A stretch of DNA of 64,000 nt from Adiantum capillus-veneris (Eukaryota; Streptophyta; Polypodiopsida; Polypodiales; Pteridaceae), in the NCBI GenBank assembly GCA_014529385.2, contig CM043962.1, forward strand, positions 90,627,180 through 90,691,179. Direction: 5' to 3'. Every line of letters begins with the position of its first letter. The first letter of the stretch is position 1. Below are positions 53,460-63,388 of this stretch, piece by piece. Position numbers and translations under genes: made by a program. The notes beneath the pieces were generated by a model. The model was not told the origin of the DNA. It saw only the letters and a list, made by a program, of their open reading frames with translations, and did not search any database.

Positions 53460-54306
53460 GCTTCATGACACTTAACTCACCTTAACATATTCTCCAATTC
53501 TATTATGTCCTCGGGAAAAGCTGATTTTTGCCTTGGTTGTCCATACACATGTCTCTTTCCTCCGGGTCCAAGCCGGTTACAGTCTATGTATACCTCCTAA
53601 CCCGTCAAATAGTGACAGCATCTCTTCCTTGCTAGTATATGGTTGACTGAATTTCATAGTCATCTTCACACTGTTTGCTGCAGTGGATTTTAGTGTTTTG
53701 CATGAAGTAGAGTAAATCCATAAGTTTTTATGGCTTGGTTGAGGGCCTGCTCGGAAAGGCTCACTCGGGCAGCATCGCCGCGCAGGGCGCCGGGGTGGGG
53801 GCTTTGGTAGGCTAGGGCTGCACGTATGTAAGTAGGAGTTACACACGTTAATCAAGAACCCAGTTGTAGGGTTGGAAGAACTATTAGCATCCTAAGGCAA
53901 TTGTGGCAGAATGTCGGCAACAGTGCTCAATGCAGGCAACGAGACTCCAGCAGTCGCACCCGGGGGTAGCTAACTACATCCAAATGGTGGCCGAACAAAA
54001 GTTAAAAGAGTGCAGGAGACAGCACTAGCAGGTTGCAGCCCCAGCCCCCCCCCCTCCCCCCAAAAAAATAAATAAATAAAAAACTTAAAAAATCCCCCCC
54101 ATGCGGTTGCAAGCAGACACACAGAATCATAACCATAGGAGAAAGGTAGCAAAACACAGCTGCTTGCTGTGGCTTTACACTACCGATGATTAACAGTTGA
54201 GCCAACATCAAGCTGAATAAATTATGTATAGCTCGTAATAGATTTGTTTTCTCTTTGTCCTCGTGTGGTTCTAATGTCGTGATTCATTGTTCAATTTTTA
54301 TTTCAG
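53460..54306 (+). other. Intron 3' part preceding the DIM1/YLS8 exon
   Basis: No coding and no LTR words. A C-rich run at 54043-54062 is followed by A-rich sequence. It ends in the pyrimidine-rich 'ttcaatttttatttcag', a good 3' splice site, at 54306. Confidence 0.65.
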
Positions 54307-54615
54307 ATGGACGAGGTACTGGCCTCAGTTGCTGAAACAATAAAGAACTTTGCAGTGATATATCTTGTGGACATCACAGAAGTACCAGATTTCAATACAA
54401 TGTATGAATTGTATGATCCTTGCACCATCATGTTTTTCTTCCGCAACAAGCATATCATGATCGATTTGGGGACAGGAAACAACAACAAAATTAATTGGGC
54501 CTTGAAAGATAAGCAAGAGTTCATTGACATTGTTGAGACAGTTTATAGAGGAGCAAGGAAAGGACGTGGTCTGGTTATTTCACCCAAGGATTACTCTACG
54601 AAATACAGATATTAG
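54307..54615 (+). CDS. YLS8: DIM1/YLS8 (U5 snRNP 15-kDa thioredoxin-like protein), terminal exon
   Basis: The 102 codons begin MDEVLASVAETIKNF and end ISPKDYSTKYRY then TAG. This is the C-terminal 70% of the eukaryotic DIM1/TXNL4A family, whose members are about 142 residues: IYLVDITEVPDFNTMYEL, FFFRNKHIMIDLGTGNNNKI and VETVYRGARKGRGL are near-invariant. The protein has a thioredoxin fold without redox cysteines and is a U5 snRNP/tri-snRNP component needed for pre-mRNA splicing in the nucleus. The first base follows a clear acceptor (tttcag|ATG), so this Met is internal and the N-terminal about 40 residues come from an upstream exon not found in the window. The frame is intact and highly conserved, so it may be functional; a 5'-truncated duplicate is the alternative. 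Confidence 0.93.
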   Translation: MDEVLASVAETIKNFAVIYLVDITEVPDFNTMYELYDPCTIMFFFRNKHIMIDLGTGNNNKINWALKDKQEFIDIVETVYRGARKGRGLVISPKDYSTKYRY

Positions 54616-55590
54616 ACTAGCAACCATTATGGCTATACTTTGTAGTGGGGGGAATCAAAAGCCAAGGTGGACAATGTCAGTTCTTTTCATACGCGATGAT
54701 TTTGTCGATCTGACAATTGCAAATGTGGGGTTATTATTGGATTTCGTACTCCAGGCTCAAAGAATTGGGCCGCCCAATTTTTTTTGGCCTGGCTGGGTGA
54801 AATTTGTAACTTCTAGCTTCTTACATGTAATCTTTTATGTTTTGAAGCCCTACTGTTTGAAGATGACAGAATTCATGCATCTTGTTGAATTTCCCCTCTA
54901 TGGCGTTTGAAATCCGATGTATGGTATTTTCTATGGGTCTAAATTATACTCTTTTCATACTTTCATATCCGTATGCGTATGTTTGGCAGATGAAAAAGCT
55001 ATGGGTGAAACATGAAGTGTAATGCTATCACATTCAAGTGAAATGGGTGTAATGCTTGGTGCTCCTATCGAATAATTCTGGTTTAATGGTGGATTGAAGT
55101 GAAACATTTGCTATGTTCTTTCTATGCATGTATATGCATCACGTATGTGCTAGCCACTGTATTCCTGGTTGAAAAGCAGTTCTTGATGGAAACTCAGTAC
55201 GCAGATCTTTTTATAAATGTGTGCTCGTGTGTGTGTATGGTAGTAGATCTTGGTACCTAGTTCTATTTCTCCTGTTGGGCACTAACAGCATACGTGGGAA
55301 TTGTCCTATTTAGTCAAATACTGTGCACAACGAAGTTAAGGGTTACATTGTCTTACAGGTGATTACCATGAGTCTTACTAATGGACTCTTAGCTTTTAAG
55401 GTGATTATGGGCTTTTCCGGGATTTAATCCAGAGATAAATACTATCTTGCCGACTAGTTAACGTCTTTAGTTATATAGATTGCTTTCTTTGCTCTTTGTT
55501 AAATACAGGCTTTCCCTTGTAAAATACTTGTGTTGGCCAAACCTGAAAAATGAAATCGTTCAATAACATCCAAGCTTCCCCCTTTTGACA
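54616..55590 (+). other. 3' UTR and downstream flank of DIM1/YLS8
   Basis: AT-rich, no supported gene. TTTTATGTTTTG-type and AATAAT words (about 55070) could serve as poly(A) signals, but no single site is clear. Confidence 0.45.
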
Positions 55591-55604
55591 AAAAAGCCTA
55601 GAAG

Positions 55605-55695
55605 AAGACAGACCAGTCCCAAGAAACCTCAAAGATATATCCGACAAATGTTGAACTTGAGACCTGTTATTCAAGATGGAGTAGGGATGACCGAC
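55605..55695 (-). repeat. tRNA-like SINE-type repeat, copy 1
   Basis: On minus it contains gaataacaggtctcaagttcaacat-like sequence (box B-like GGTCTCAAGTTCAAC) and a 'gtcggatatatctttgaggt' tail. The same arrangement occurs in copy 2. The A box region is degraded. Confidence 0.45.
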
Positions 55696-55734
55696 AGAAA
55701 AGTTATTCCAGTTTGCTCTTCTTATTCAGAGAGA

Positions 55735-55803
55735 CACACCCACACACACACACCCATGAGAAAAGCGAGGGAGACGGAAGAAGAAGAAGAAGAAGAAGAA
55801 GAG
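55735..55803 (+). repeat. Microsatellites (CA)n and (GAA)n
   Basis: 'cacacccacacacacacaccc' at about 55735-55755 and 'gaagaagaagaagaagaaga' at about 55778-55802. Confidence 0.9.
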
Positions 55804-55819
55804 AATTTTAATGTCGTAG

Positions 55820-55915
55820 GAAACTAGAGACCTTAAAGATCTATCCAACGAGGAGAGTTGAACTCAAGACCTCTTAGTCAAGAGGGAATTGGCATAACCA
55901 ATCTACGACACTTGC
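55820..55915 (-). repeat. tRNA-like SINE-type repeat, copy 2
   Basis: On minus: tgtcgtagattggttatgcc (box A-like), then cttgactaagaggtcttgag and ttcaactct (box B-like, close to GGTTCGAxTC), then the shared 'gttggatagatctttaaggt' tail. The spacing of the two boxes (about 30-35 bp) fits a tRNA-derived pol III promoter. No target duplication or A-tail was found. Confidence 0.5.
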
Positions 55916-56158
55916 GTGATAGAAAAGGTCATGAAAGGGGAAGGGAGGTGGATGTCTTGCTTTCTATGATTACCATGATTTCCTAAGGGGAGTTCTTATG
56001 AATACTGCCTTGTGAACATACCACGTCAAATAGTGCCTCCGTATGTTAGGTGAAAGCATTTTTTAGTAATACCGAAAGGGTCGCATAAAGCCTTTGCTAC
56101 AGCAACCTTTTCTATGAACGTAGAGAAAGAAGAGAGGACTTTACATACCTTGCCGTGA

Positions 56159-56162
<4 letters not shown>

Positions 56163-56214
<52 letters not shown>
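56163..56214 (+). repeat. (GA)n microsatellite
   Basis: About 50 bp of nearly pure GA. Confidence 0.95.
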
Positions 56215-56215
<1 letters not shown>

Positions 56216-56303
56216 CTGCCAATTGGGAGGCGATGTTGACACTGTTGTTGATTGTAGATCATTGCAAATAGGGATGCTTAACCCAAGAGGATTTGATGCT
56301 ACC

Positions 56304-56390
56304 GCATACCTAGCTAGGTACGATTGGGTGGCAGGCGATCGCCGGCCCGGTGGGGGGGCCGGTGGTCCAATCGTACCTAGCTAGGTATGC
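56304..56390. repeat. Perfect inverted repeat (hairpin H1)
   Basis: Arms gcatacctagctaggtacg..attgg (56304-56327) and their exact complement (56367-56390), 24 of 24 paired. The 39-base centre is GC-rich (ggcgatcgcc; ccggcccggtggg..ccgg) and partly self-complementary. Followed by gtgcctctcgagcagaagct, also found after H2. Confidence 0.92.
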
Positions 56391-56755
56391 AGTGCCTCTC
56401 GAGCAGAAGCTCATGATGTTATTCATTGTGTGAAAAACATTGGAAAAGACTCCGTTTTCCTACATGAGGAAATTTCTAAATCTTCTTGTGATCGGGTCGG
56501 TAGCGCCTGCAATTTCATGTTTATTGACCTCAATAGGCAATTTTACTCCCGGGCCGCCTCCCTCACAGAAGCTCATGATGTTGAGGTAAGTTACAGTGTG
56601 GGAATTATTGTGAAAGTTGTCCAAAAACTTCTTGGGGATGTTGTATTGAAGACGAGATGATGAGCTGACGAACGAAGACTTGATTTATAAGACGAGACTA
56701 AAAACTTGATTAATAAGACGAGACCAAGATATAGTTGCTTCTGCATCTTACTTTC

Positions 56756-56850
<95 letters not shown>
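56756..56850 (+). repeat. (CA)n(GA)n compound microsatellite
   Basis: About 40 bp of CA followed directly by about 53 bp of GA. On the minus strand it lies about 200 bp after the last LINE-3 codons and could be its 3' tail, which I cannot confirm. Confidence 0.92.
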
Positions 56851-56854
<4 letters not shown>

Positions 56855-57064
56855 AATGAAATGTTATATTAACGTCTTCAAAAGGCCATAGTGACCTATG
56901 AGACCAGAAAGTTACAAGGTGGTGGATTTGATACAAAGTCAGAGTAACAAAATAACCTAATCAACAGTACAAAACAAAGATATATATTATGGGATTCTAG
57001 ATAGGTCGATGTGAGCTAAGCCAAAAAATTGAGCAAGAATGGGCAGCTAGTTGAGATAGCTGAG

Positions 57065-60000
57065 TCACAAAAGATCTAGCATCGGTCGTTGGCGGATCTC
57101 ATCAATTTTCTCCATGGTTAGTAGTATGACCGGGCGTTGTGCATGCCTGGCCAGCGTGCTCTGAATCTTTTGATGTAGCCTCCGTCGATGCTGTGTAGTC
57201 CTGCGTAGTTGTGGGCGCCTGGATTTTCCCAGTTCAATCGCTCGGTCAATCAATGTGCCTCTGGTGTGAGACGGGGGGGGGGGGGGGGGGGGGAGCTCTG
57301 CTGTGGGAGTGGCTCTTGCGGCTGTCCCGTGTCTGCTCTGAAGAAGTCTGTAATCCGTCTTTGAGACTGGTTAGCCTCGCCATTCATCAGGCTCTCTCTC
57401 TGTGTCTGCGCAGCTCGAGCAAGAACAAACCCAGGCATCTTTGATCTTCGTATCCCATTACTCTTGAGAGTGGTCCAAAACCCTCTTTGAACAAGCAATG
57501 GAAGCGGCCTCGTATCTCGTAGTAGACGGGGCAGCGGCATGTATAATGTAGCTCTGTCTTAGGTTCCATGTCACACAAGGGGCATGTCCTGGCCTCTGCT
57601 ATATCTCCCGGTTTCAATCCGCAGCTGGTGAGATGATGTGCGTAACTGGCCAATAGCACACCGTATCCCATGAGACAGGTGGGTATCCATGTATCTGGGT
57701 CTCATCACAAAACCATCTTCCGTAAGCTGGAGAAGGTGGTCTCTGTAGAAAGCCATCTTCGTGCCCAGTTCTTGTGCTGGTTGTATCCATGTCCTCTTGG
57801 TGTCTAGCTGGGTCAGGTCTTGGCGAATGAGCTTGGTGATCTCTGACTGTGTAAGAATGAGAGATGGTGCATCCAATGCATACTGGAATGGTGGCAGCCT
57901 GTCTATGCTGAACCCATGCGCCTGAAACCATGATGTCATCTCCCCATACCAGCATGTTGTATCTCCTTGTATGGCTAACTGTCGGGAGGACTCAAGTGCT
58001 ATGCGAGCATATCTGTCTCTGGGAAGTTCCCATGTGCGGTTTATGAAGGAGACTGATCTGGTGAGCGCCTCTACTACTAGTGGGGGGGCCGCCAGCTCTG
58101 CACGAATAATGGCCCGTGGTACTGATGCCTTGGCTCTTATGAGCCGCGAGATCATAGAGACGAGAGGCTTCTCCATGTTCCCCCATCCGTCTGTGCGACC
58201 CGTCCTCCCGTGGTGATCGAATGAAGGTCCCCATATCTCAGCCCCATAGAGCAATGCTGAGGCCACCAAGGTGTCAAAGAGCTAGAGCTTCGTCCGGGGT
58301 TCCTGAAACTGAACCTACGAACACATCCTCTCCAATCTACCCAATGCTGCGTGGGCTCTAGTCAGTCTGGTCTCTGCTGCTCTTCTGAGTGAGAATGTGG
58401 GTCCAGTGAAAACCACTCCAAGGTAAGTGTAAGCGTCTGTGTACTCCACAGTCTCTTGCCCGTATGTGAATGTAGGTGCTGATCTCCTGATCCATTGTGG
58501 GGTGGTATTAAACACCATAACCTTGGTTTTACCAAGGTTGACAGACAAACCACTTTCGTGGGCAAACGTATGCAGAGCATCCAATTGGTGTTGCATTCCC
58601 TCTGGGGATTCAGAGATCAACACAATATCGTCCGCATATAACAAAAGTGGAATCCATGTCCCTGCCAACTGTGCACCTTTATCCCCGTCCTTGTCAATGT
58701 AGTCAGAAACCTCATCCACATACATACCGAAAAGAGTAGGAGAGAGTGGGCAACCCTGCTTCACCCCAATAGTGGAGTGAACCGGTATTGAGAGTCCCTG
58801 CGGGGGTGCGTACATGCCCTATTACTGATCTGTATAATGCCATGATCCCCCAAATGAGCTCTGTGGGTACTCCCATTTCCTGTAATCTGCGCATCAGTCT
58901 AGCTCTGGGTACCGTGTCGAAAGCTTTGCGGAAGTCCACAAAGCTACAATAGATCCGTCTCCCATGAGATCTGCCTTCCTCGATGATGGCCCTGAGTGTT
59001 AGGATATGGTCAAGAGTAGAGAAGCCTCTCCTGAATCCTGCCTACCCAGTTGCACGCATTCCTTCCCTCTCTGCCCATCTACTCAACTGTTGCTCAAGAA
59101 TGGATGCATACAAACGTGCCAGTGTGAGCCCGATCATAATAGTGTGATAATTCCCAGGCTCCCTGGGGTCTCCTGATTTGAAGATAGGTACTATCGTAGA
59201 TAGGCTCCAGGTGTCGGGTAGGCCCTCACACATGGCACGGTTAAACATAACTGCTAGAAGCTCTGCTAGTAGGTCTTTGGCATGCATGAAATGCTCAGCT
59301 ACTAGGCCCTCATGATCATATGCTCTCCCAGTCTTCATCCTGTCAATAGCTTTCTTCACCATCTCAATGGTGAAAAAGACACATGTATGTGGGCATGGGT
59401 CGGGGGGGTTGGGGAGGGGCGGCTGTTCAGGTACTGTGTACAAAGATGATGCGTACTGACCCCAAGTCTCTGTGGAGGAAATAGCAGGGGGGGGGACTGC
59501 TCATGAAAGAGCCGCCACGCCTCACGCGAGTCTTGACTCATGAATAACTGATATAGATCCTGCTCGAGTCGGGCCAAAAAAGCCCTCTTCTTCCGCCGCA
59601 CCAGGCGTCGAAAGTCCATCTGTGACAGTCTGTGAGTGACGTCCCCCAACAACACCTCCCTCTGAAGTCTGGCTCTAGTCTGGCGGCACTCCTCATCGTA
59701 CTAGCTGTTCTGAGGCATGCTCCCAGATCGGCGGCTCTGCTCAGGCTGGGTGTGTGGGTATGCTTCTGCTTCTGCCTCATGTAATGTCTGTGTCAGTATA
59801 GTAGTTAACTCCTCCAGAGGTCGCCCCGGGTCCTCAGTGCATAGGCGTCTGTAGATTCCGTCCATGTATACAGAGTCCGTCTCCCTTGTGAATGTGTAGC
59901 GAGTAGGGGGTGCTACTCGTGGCCTGTGTGCTACACTGAATTGGAAAGAGATGGTCATTGACACCAGAGCATGATCCACTGCCACCCCGACCGGTCTAGG

Positions 60001-60776
60001 CCCAACTGTGAGATCGTGGATACTAGAAATGAGATTCGGTTGTGCCATGACATAGTCCACCGTGCTGGCTCCATGTCTGTGTGGGAAGCATGTAAAACTT
60101 CCCGCAACAGGAAATCTCTGTAGGACGTTCAAGATGGCCAATCCATGTGCAGTGCCCATGTCTATCAGGTGTCGCCCATACTCAGTGTATTCCTTATCGT
60201 GTGATAGTCTGGAAAGGCCCGTATCTGCCACATCTATCTCTCTTAGCATCTCCTCTGAAGTATCATAAAACACTGCCTAGTGATGGGCAGTCCTAGCATT
60301 GAAGTCCCCGAGGATGATAATGTCACTGTCTCTAGAGAACTCCCATATTCGTCATCTAAAATAGAGAAAGGGGATTGTCCCCTAGGTGGTGCATAAACTG
60401 ATGTACTTGGGGGAAAGTAACAAATAGCTAGATAGAGGTATCTGCTTGTCTCTGCTTTCAGTCTCACCCACATGTACCTGGCCTGCTCGTCCCTGCGGGC
60501 TATATGTATCAGTGGCTGCAGATCCTCTCTAAATAACACTGCCACTCCTCCCGAGCCCCGCCCTCTGTGCTCTGCGCGTGTCTTCTGTCTGTAGGCTGTC
60601 TCCCACCTATATCCACTGATGTGAGGCATGGATTGCCTCGGGGCTTGGCGTGTCTCAGAGTAGAAAATGATGTCTCTTCCAGTAAAGCTATCCTCAAAAG
60701 CACCCACATCAAGACGCATAGATCCATTGCAATTCCAGGCAGCTACTTTGAGTGTGGTCCCATAAGTCTCGCACCG
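57065..60776 (-). pseudogene. LINE-3 ORF2 (endonuclease-RT)
   Basis: The coding frame continues directly in phase after the ORF1 stop: LKVAAWNCNGS (60725-60757) is the endonuclease N-terminus, then IIFYSETRQ (catalytic Glu), ILGDFNARTAHH with a TAG (about 60278), STVDYVMAQPNLISS and DHALVSM. RT: RKTGRAYDHEGLVAEHF, VDFRKAFDTVPRARLM (58895-58940), GVKQGCPLSP, LLYADDIVLIS (about 58610-58645). C-terminus: CPLCDMEPKTELHYTCRCP (about 57540-57600), then QRRITDFF (57340-57363) and a basic tail ending at 57065. At least six frame breaks. Confidence 0.88.
57266..57292 (+). repeat. Poly(G) tract within LINE-3
   Basis: A run of about 20 G (poly-Pro codons in the LINE-3 minus frame: SSPPPPPPRL). Confidence 0.9.
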
Positions 60777-61673
60777 TCATGTGGAGCGTCGCTCCAGTAT
60801 TACTACGTTTCCGTCTTGGTAGAAAGCGATCTTTCCTTTCCCCCTTGCCGCTCTAATCTCCGACTTTACTTCCTGCATATGAGCGATCTGCGAGAGGGTG
60901 AGATCGTCCCCGAGAAAGATGCCAGTCTCCTTAAGAGTTGGTCTTTTCTTCAAGAAAGACTTCTTTGCTTCCATAGAGGGAAAACGGAGGATGAGTGCTC
61001 TTTCTTTTGAGGTTTCTCCACTGCCTCCATTTTTCTTTATGGTGCCCACTCTCCATGGCCTTGTGTGTGTCGGCTCATGAATCCCCATCAGGGCTGTGAG
61101 TTCTTTTACCTCTTCGTCCACATTGCCTTTGTCTTTAAGATTGCAAATTCTCACATGTAAAGCGCGCACTCTTCTCCTCTGCTCCACCTCTAGTGTTTGG
61201 TTAATGATGTTGTTGGGTGTGGATGTGGGCGTTATCTCCTTGTCTTTTCCTTTCGTGGCCACCTTGATCCATTTCTCGGCTTCGTCCGCCTTCTGTTGGG
61301 TTTTGGTAAGAACATCCACCCAAGAAGTCGTCATTTCTTTGTGCTGTTCTTCTCCCTCTTTGATGGCTCGTACTTGTTCCTTGATCGTGTTGATTTGTTC
61401 AATTACTGAGGGTTGCAGTTCGCCCTCTTCCACTGTGTTTCTTGATCGGGCTTCGGCGAGTTCTTTCTTGAGTGACGCGATCTCTTTCTCTTGGGTTGTC
61501 ACTCGGTCTTCCAGCGTGCTTGTCTTGCTCTCTTGGATCAGCACACGTCCTTCGAGAATGTTTATTGTGCCCCAGAGATTCCGGTTCAACTTGGTGATGG
61601 TCTTCGTCATTTCCTCTTTGCATTTTCGAATGGCATCCTCTAAGGGGTCGGCTTTATCATTTGCCTTTCTCAT
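60777..61673 (-). CDS. LINE-3 ORF1 (coiled-coil nucleic-acid-binding protein)
   Basis: Start taken at ATG 61673 (MRKANDKADPLEDAIRKC); the frame is open up to 61748. About 298 codons without a stop. Residues about 20-110 are a charged heptad-rich region (ILEGRVLIQESKTSTLEDRV, EKEIASLKKELAEA), a likely trimerising coiled coil. The second half (VRALHVRICNLKDKGNVDEE.. to FYQDGNVVILERRS) has the spacing of the RRM-like and C-terminal domains of L1-type ORF1 proteins (Transposase_22). It binds element RNA in characterised relatives. Ends TGA 60777-60779, in phase with ORF2. Confidence 0.82.
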   Translation of the reverse strand: MRKANDKADPLEDAIRKCKEEMTKTITKLNRNLWGTINILEGRVLIQESKTSTLEDRVTTQEKEIASLKKELAEARSRNTVEEGELQPSVIEQINTIKEQVRAIKEGEEQHKEMTTSWVDVLTKTQQKADEAEKWIKVATKGKDKEITPTSTPNNIINQTLEVEQRRRVRALHVRICNLKDKGNVDEEVKELTALMGIHEPTHTRPWRVGTIKKNGGSGETSKERALILRFPSMEAKKSFLKKRPTLKETGIFLGDDLTLSQIAHMQEVKSEIRAARGKGKIAFYQDGNVVILERRST

Positions 61674-61770
61674 GCTTGATCGCTGTCCGCAAGGGGGGGT
61701 TAGATGCACGTATGCACCCACACTAGTAGCGGTCCTGGCGAGTGGCAAAGGCGGTACGACCGGGGGTGAA

Positions 61771-61802
61771 AACGTTGGGGGGGGGGGGGGGGGGGGTTGA
61801 TA

Positions 61803-61835
<33 letters not shown>

Positions 61836-62053
61836 GAGAAGCAGCCGGAGGGGGGGGGGGGGGGAGTGGGGGATAGACTATAGTAAAAAATTAAAAAATT
61901 AAAACTTAAAAAAGGGGCTGAAAAATAAGGCTGAAAAATGCGCGATAGACGAGGGATTAACCCGCGATAGAACAAAAAAGGGGGGGAGGGGCGGGCGGAG
62001 GGGCAGGGCGATAGACAGCAGGGGGTGGGGCGCGCGATAGGCAGCAGGGGAGC

Positions 62054-62097
<44 letters not shown>

Positions 62098-62246
62098 GCG
62101 GGGGTAGCAGGGAGCGCGAGAGAGAGGGGGGGGGGGACAGAGGCGGATAGCGCGCGAGAGAGAGAGGGTGCGGGGGCGGCAGGTGTGCGGGGGCAGCAGG
62201 GAGAGAGAGAGAGAGAGAGAGAGGGGGCAGCAGGGGTGCGGGGGCA

Positions 62247-62296
<50 letters not shown>
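61771..62296. repeat. Poly(G) and (GA)n low-complexity block
   Basis: A 20-G run (61777-61797), (GA)n at 61803-61840, 62058-62093, 62205-62222 and 62250-62296, G runs at 61848-61865 and 62126-62135, with words 'gggggcagcagg', 'gcgcgatag' and 'gggtgcgggggcagcagg' repeated. Long frames across it are composition artefacts. It sits upstream of LINE-3 ORF1. Confidence 0.9.
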
Positions 62297-62300
<4 letters not shown>

Positions 62301-63300
62301 ACAAGCATATGATGCAAGTAGGATTGGCTTTATGCATTTGCGGACATGACTAGGTGCAAGGCGATGGATGCTGTTGGGCTGTTTTCCAAGGATTTAAAGT
62401 TTATGCGTAGTGCACTACCTATACGACCATATGTGTGTGTCGTGACTGGGGCAGAGACAAAGGAAAGCAAATTCAAGATGAGATTTCAAGTCAAGGGTTT
62501 GCTTGTGTATGGTATATTATTGGTGGGTGATGCTCCATGGCAAGTATGCATTTCGTGCACTGGCAACATTTATATAGCAGTCTTAAAGCTTGTTGTAGCA
62601 TTGGAGCTGTGGGATTAAGCTTACGTCTGTCTGCATTTTGAAAGCATACGAAGCGATACAAAAAGAAGCCTTTGTCTCTCATTGGAAACAAGTGCTTGGA
62701 ATATCCCCAAACGCAATAAAATCAGATGAGATGCACTTGTTAGAGCACAACAAGTCTTTGACGACCATCCTATCGAGAGTGTTTTCTCTTGGACCGTAGT
62801 GTTGCAGGATTATGTTGCTATCATGTGACATTTGATCAAGGGTTAAGTGCAACACAAAGAAAGCATACAAAGTAGTTAGGGATCATGATACTAAACTAGA
62901 TAAAACGTTTTCGCTTTTTGTGCTTACAGCAAGTCGACATGCCATATGTTGGCATGCTAGCTGATGGATGAAATAGGCAAAGGCTTTGTTAAAATGCATG
63001 AAATGTGCATATGTTGTTTTTGCTAATGCTTGCTTGTTTTGGGTTATGATGAATTTCTTGCAGATATCAGATGGAAGTTCATGAGCATGTTGTTTAAGCA
63101 TAGACAATTCAGGTGCCGAAACACAACTACTCTTTTGTAAGTGTCTTGCTGCCCCTCAATGAATTGTACAGCTAGATGGCAAGCTTACACCATTGTAAAG
63201 AGTACTCATGTGAGTGGCATCTTGCTTGGGAGTGCTTTTAATCAGTTCATCAATGGAGGCTTGTGAGGAAATAGTAGGTCAAGGAACAAAGCTTCACCAT
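62297..63300. other. Unassigned, no gene seen
   Basis: Ordinary AT-rich sequence with short frames only. Nothing resembles the TE families above. Confidence 0.35.
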
Positions 63301-63304
63301 TCAT

Positions 63305-63386
63305 GACAAGAAGTTTTGGATAAATTCTCACAATAATTCCCACATTGCGACTTACCTCAACATCATGAGCTTCTGTGAGCGAGGTA
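63305..63386 (-). repeat. Inverted relative of 56565-56645
   Basis: On minus it reads cctcgctcacagaagctcat and then gatgttgaggtaagtcgc and gtgggaattattgtga, matching + strand 56563-56625 (cctccctcacagaagctcat..gatgttgaggtaagttac). It lies directly before hairpin H2. Confidence 0.75.
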
Positions 63387-63388
63387 TT

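Larger units (their letters stand above)
57060..61770 (-). mobile_element. LINE-3: non-LTR retrotransposon of a second type
   Basis: Minus-strand order: ORF1 (61673-60777), ORF2 with endonuclease, reverse transcriptase, a Cys/His motif and a charged C-terminus to about 57065. It is not close to LINE-1 in sequence. RT motifs (DFRKAFDTVPR, GVKQGCPLSPTLFGMYVDE, LLYADDIVLIS) differ from the L1-type of LINE-1. Clade is not assigned. Both ends lie in simple sequence (poly-G and GA on the 5' side, CA/GA on the 3' side). No TSD was found. Confidence 0.9.

Noticed and set aside
54307-54615. DIM1/YLS8 as a complete 102-residue gene starting at ATG 54307
   Set aside because: The ATG follows a splice acceptor directly and the family N-terminus (about 40 residues) is missing; it is an internal Met of the last exon.
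56055-56085. Another copy of the shared LTR motif (aataccgaaagggtcgc)
   Set aside because: The match ends after about 13 bases and no LTR blocks surround it.
61096-61800. 234-codon plus-strand frame opposite LINE-3 ORF1
   Set aside because: Antisense shadow of a coiled-coil coding region.
61700-62337. Long frames of repeated Leu/Ser or Arg/Glu in GA tracts
   Set aside because: Composition artefacts of (GA)n; no start context or domain.
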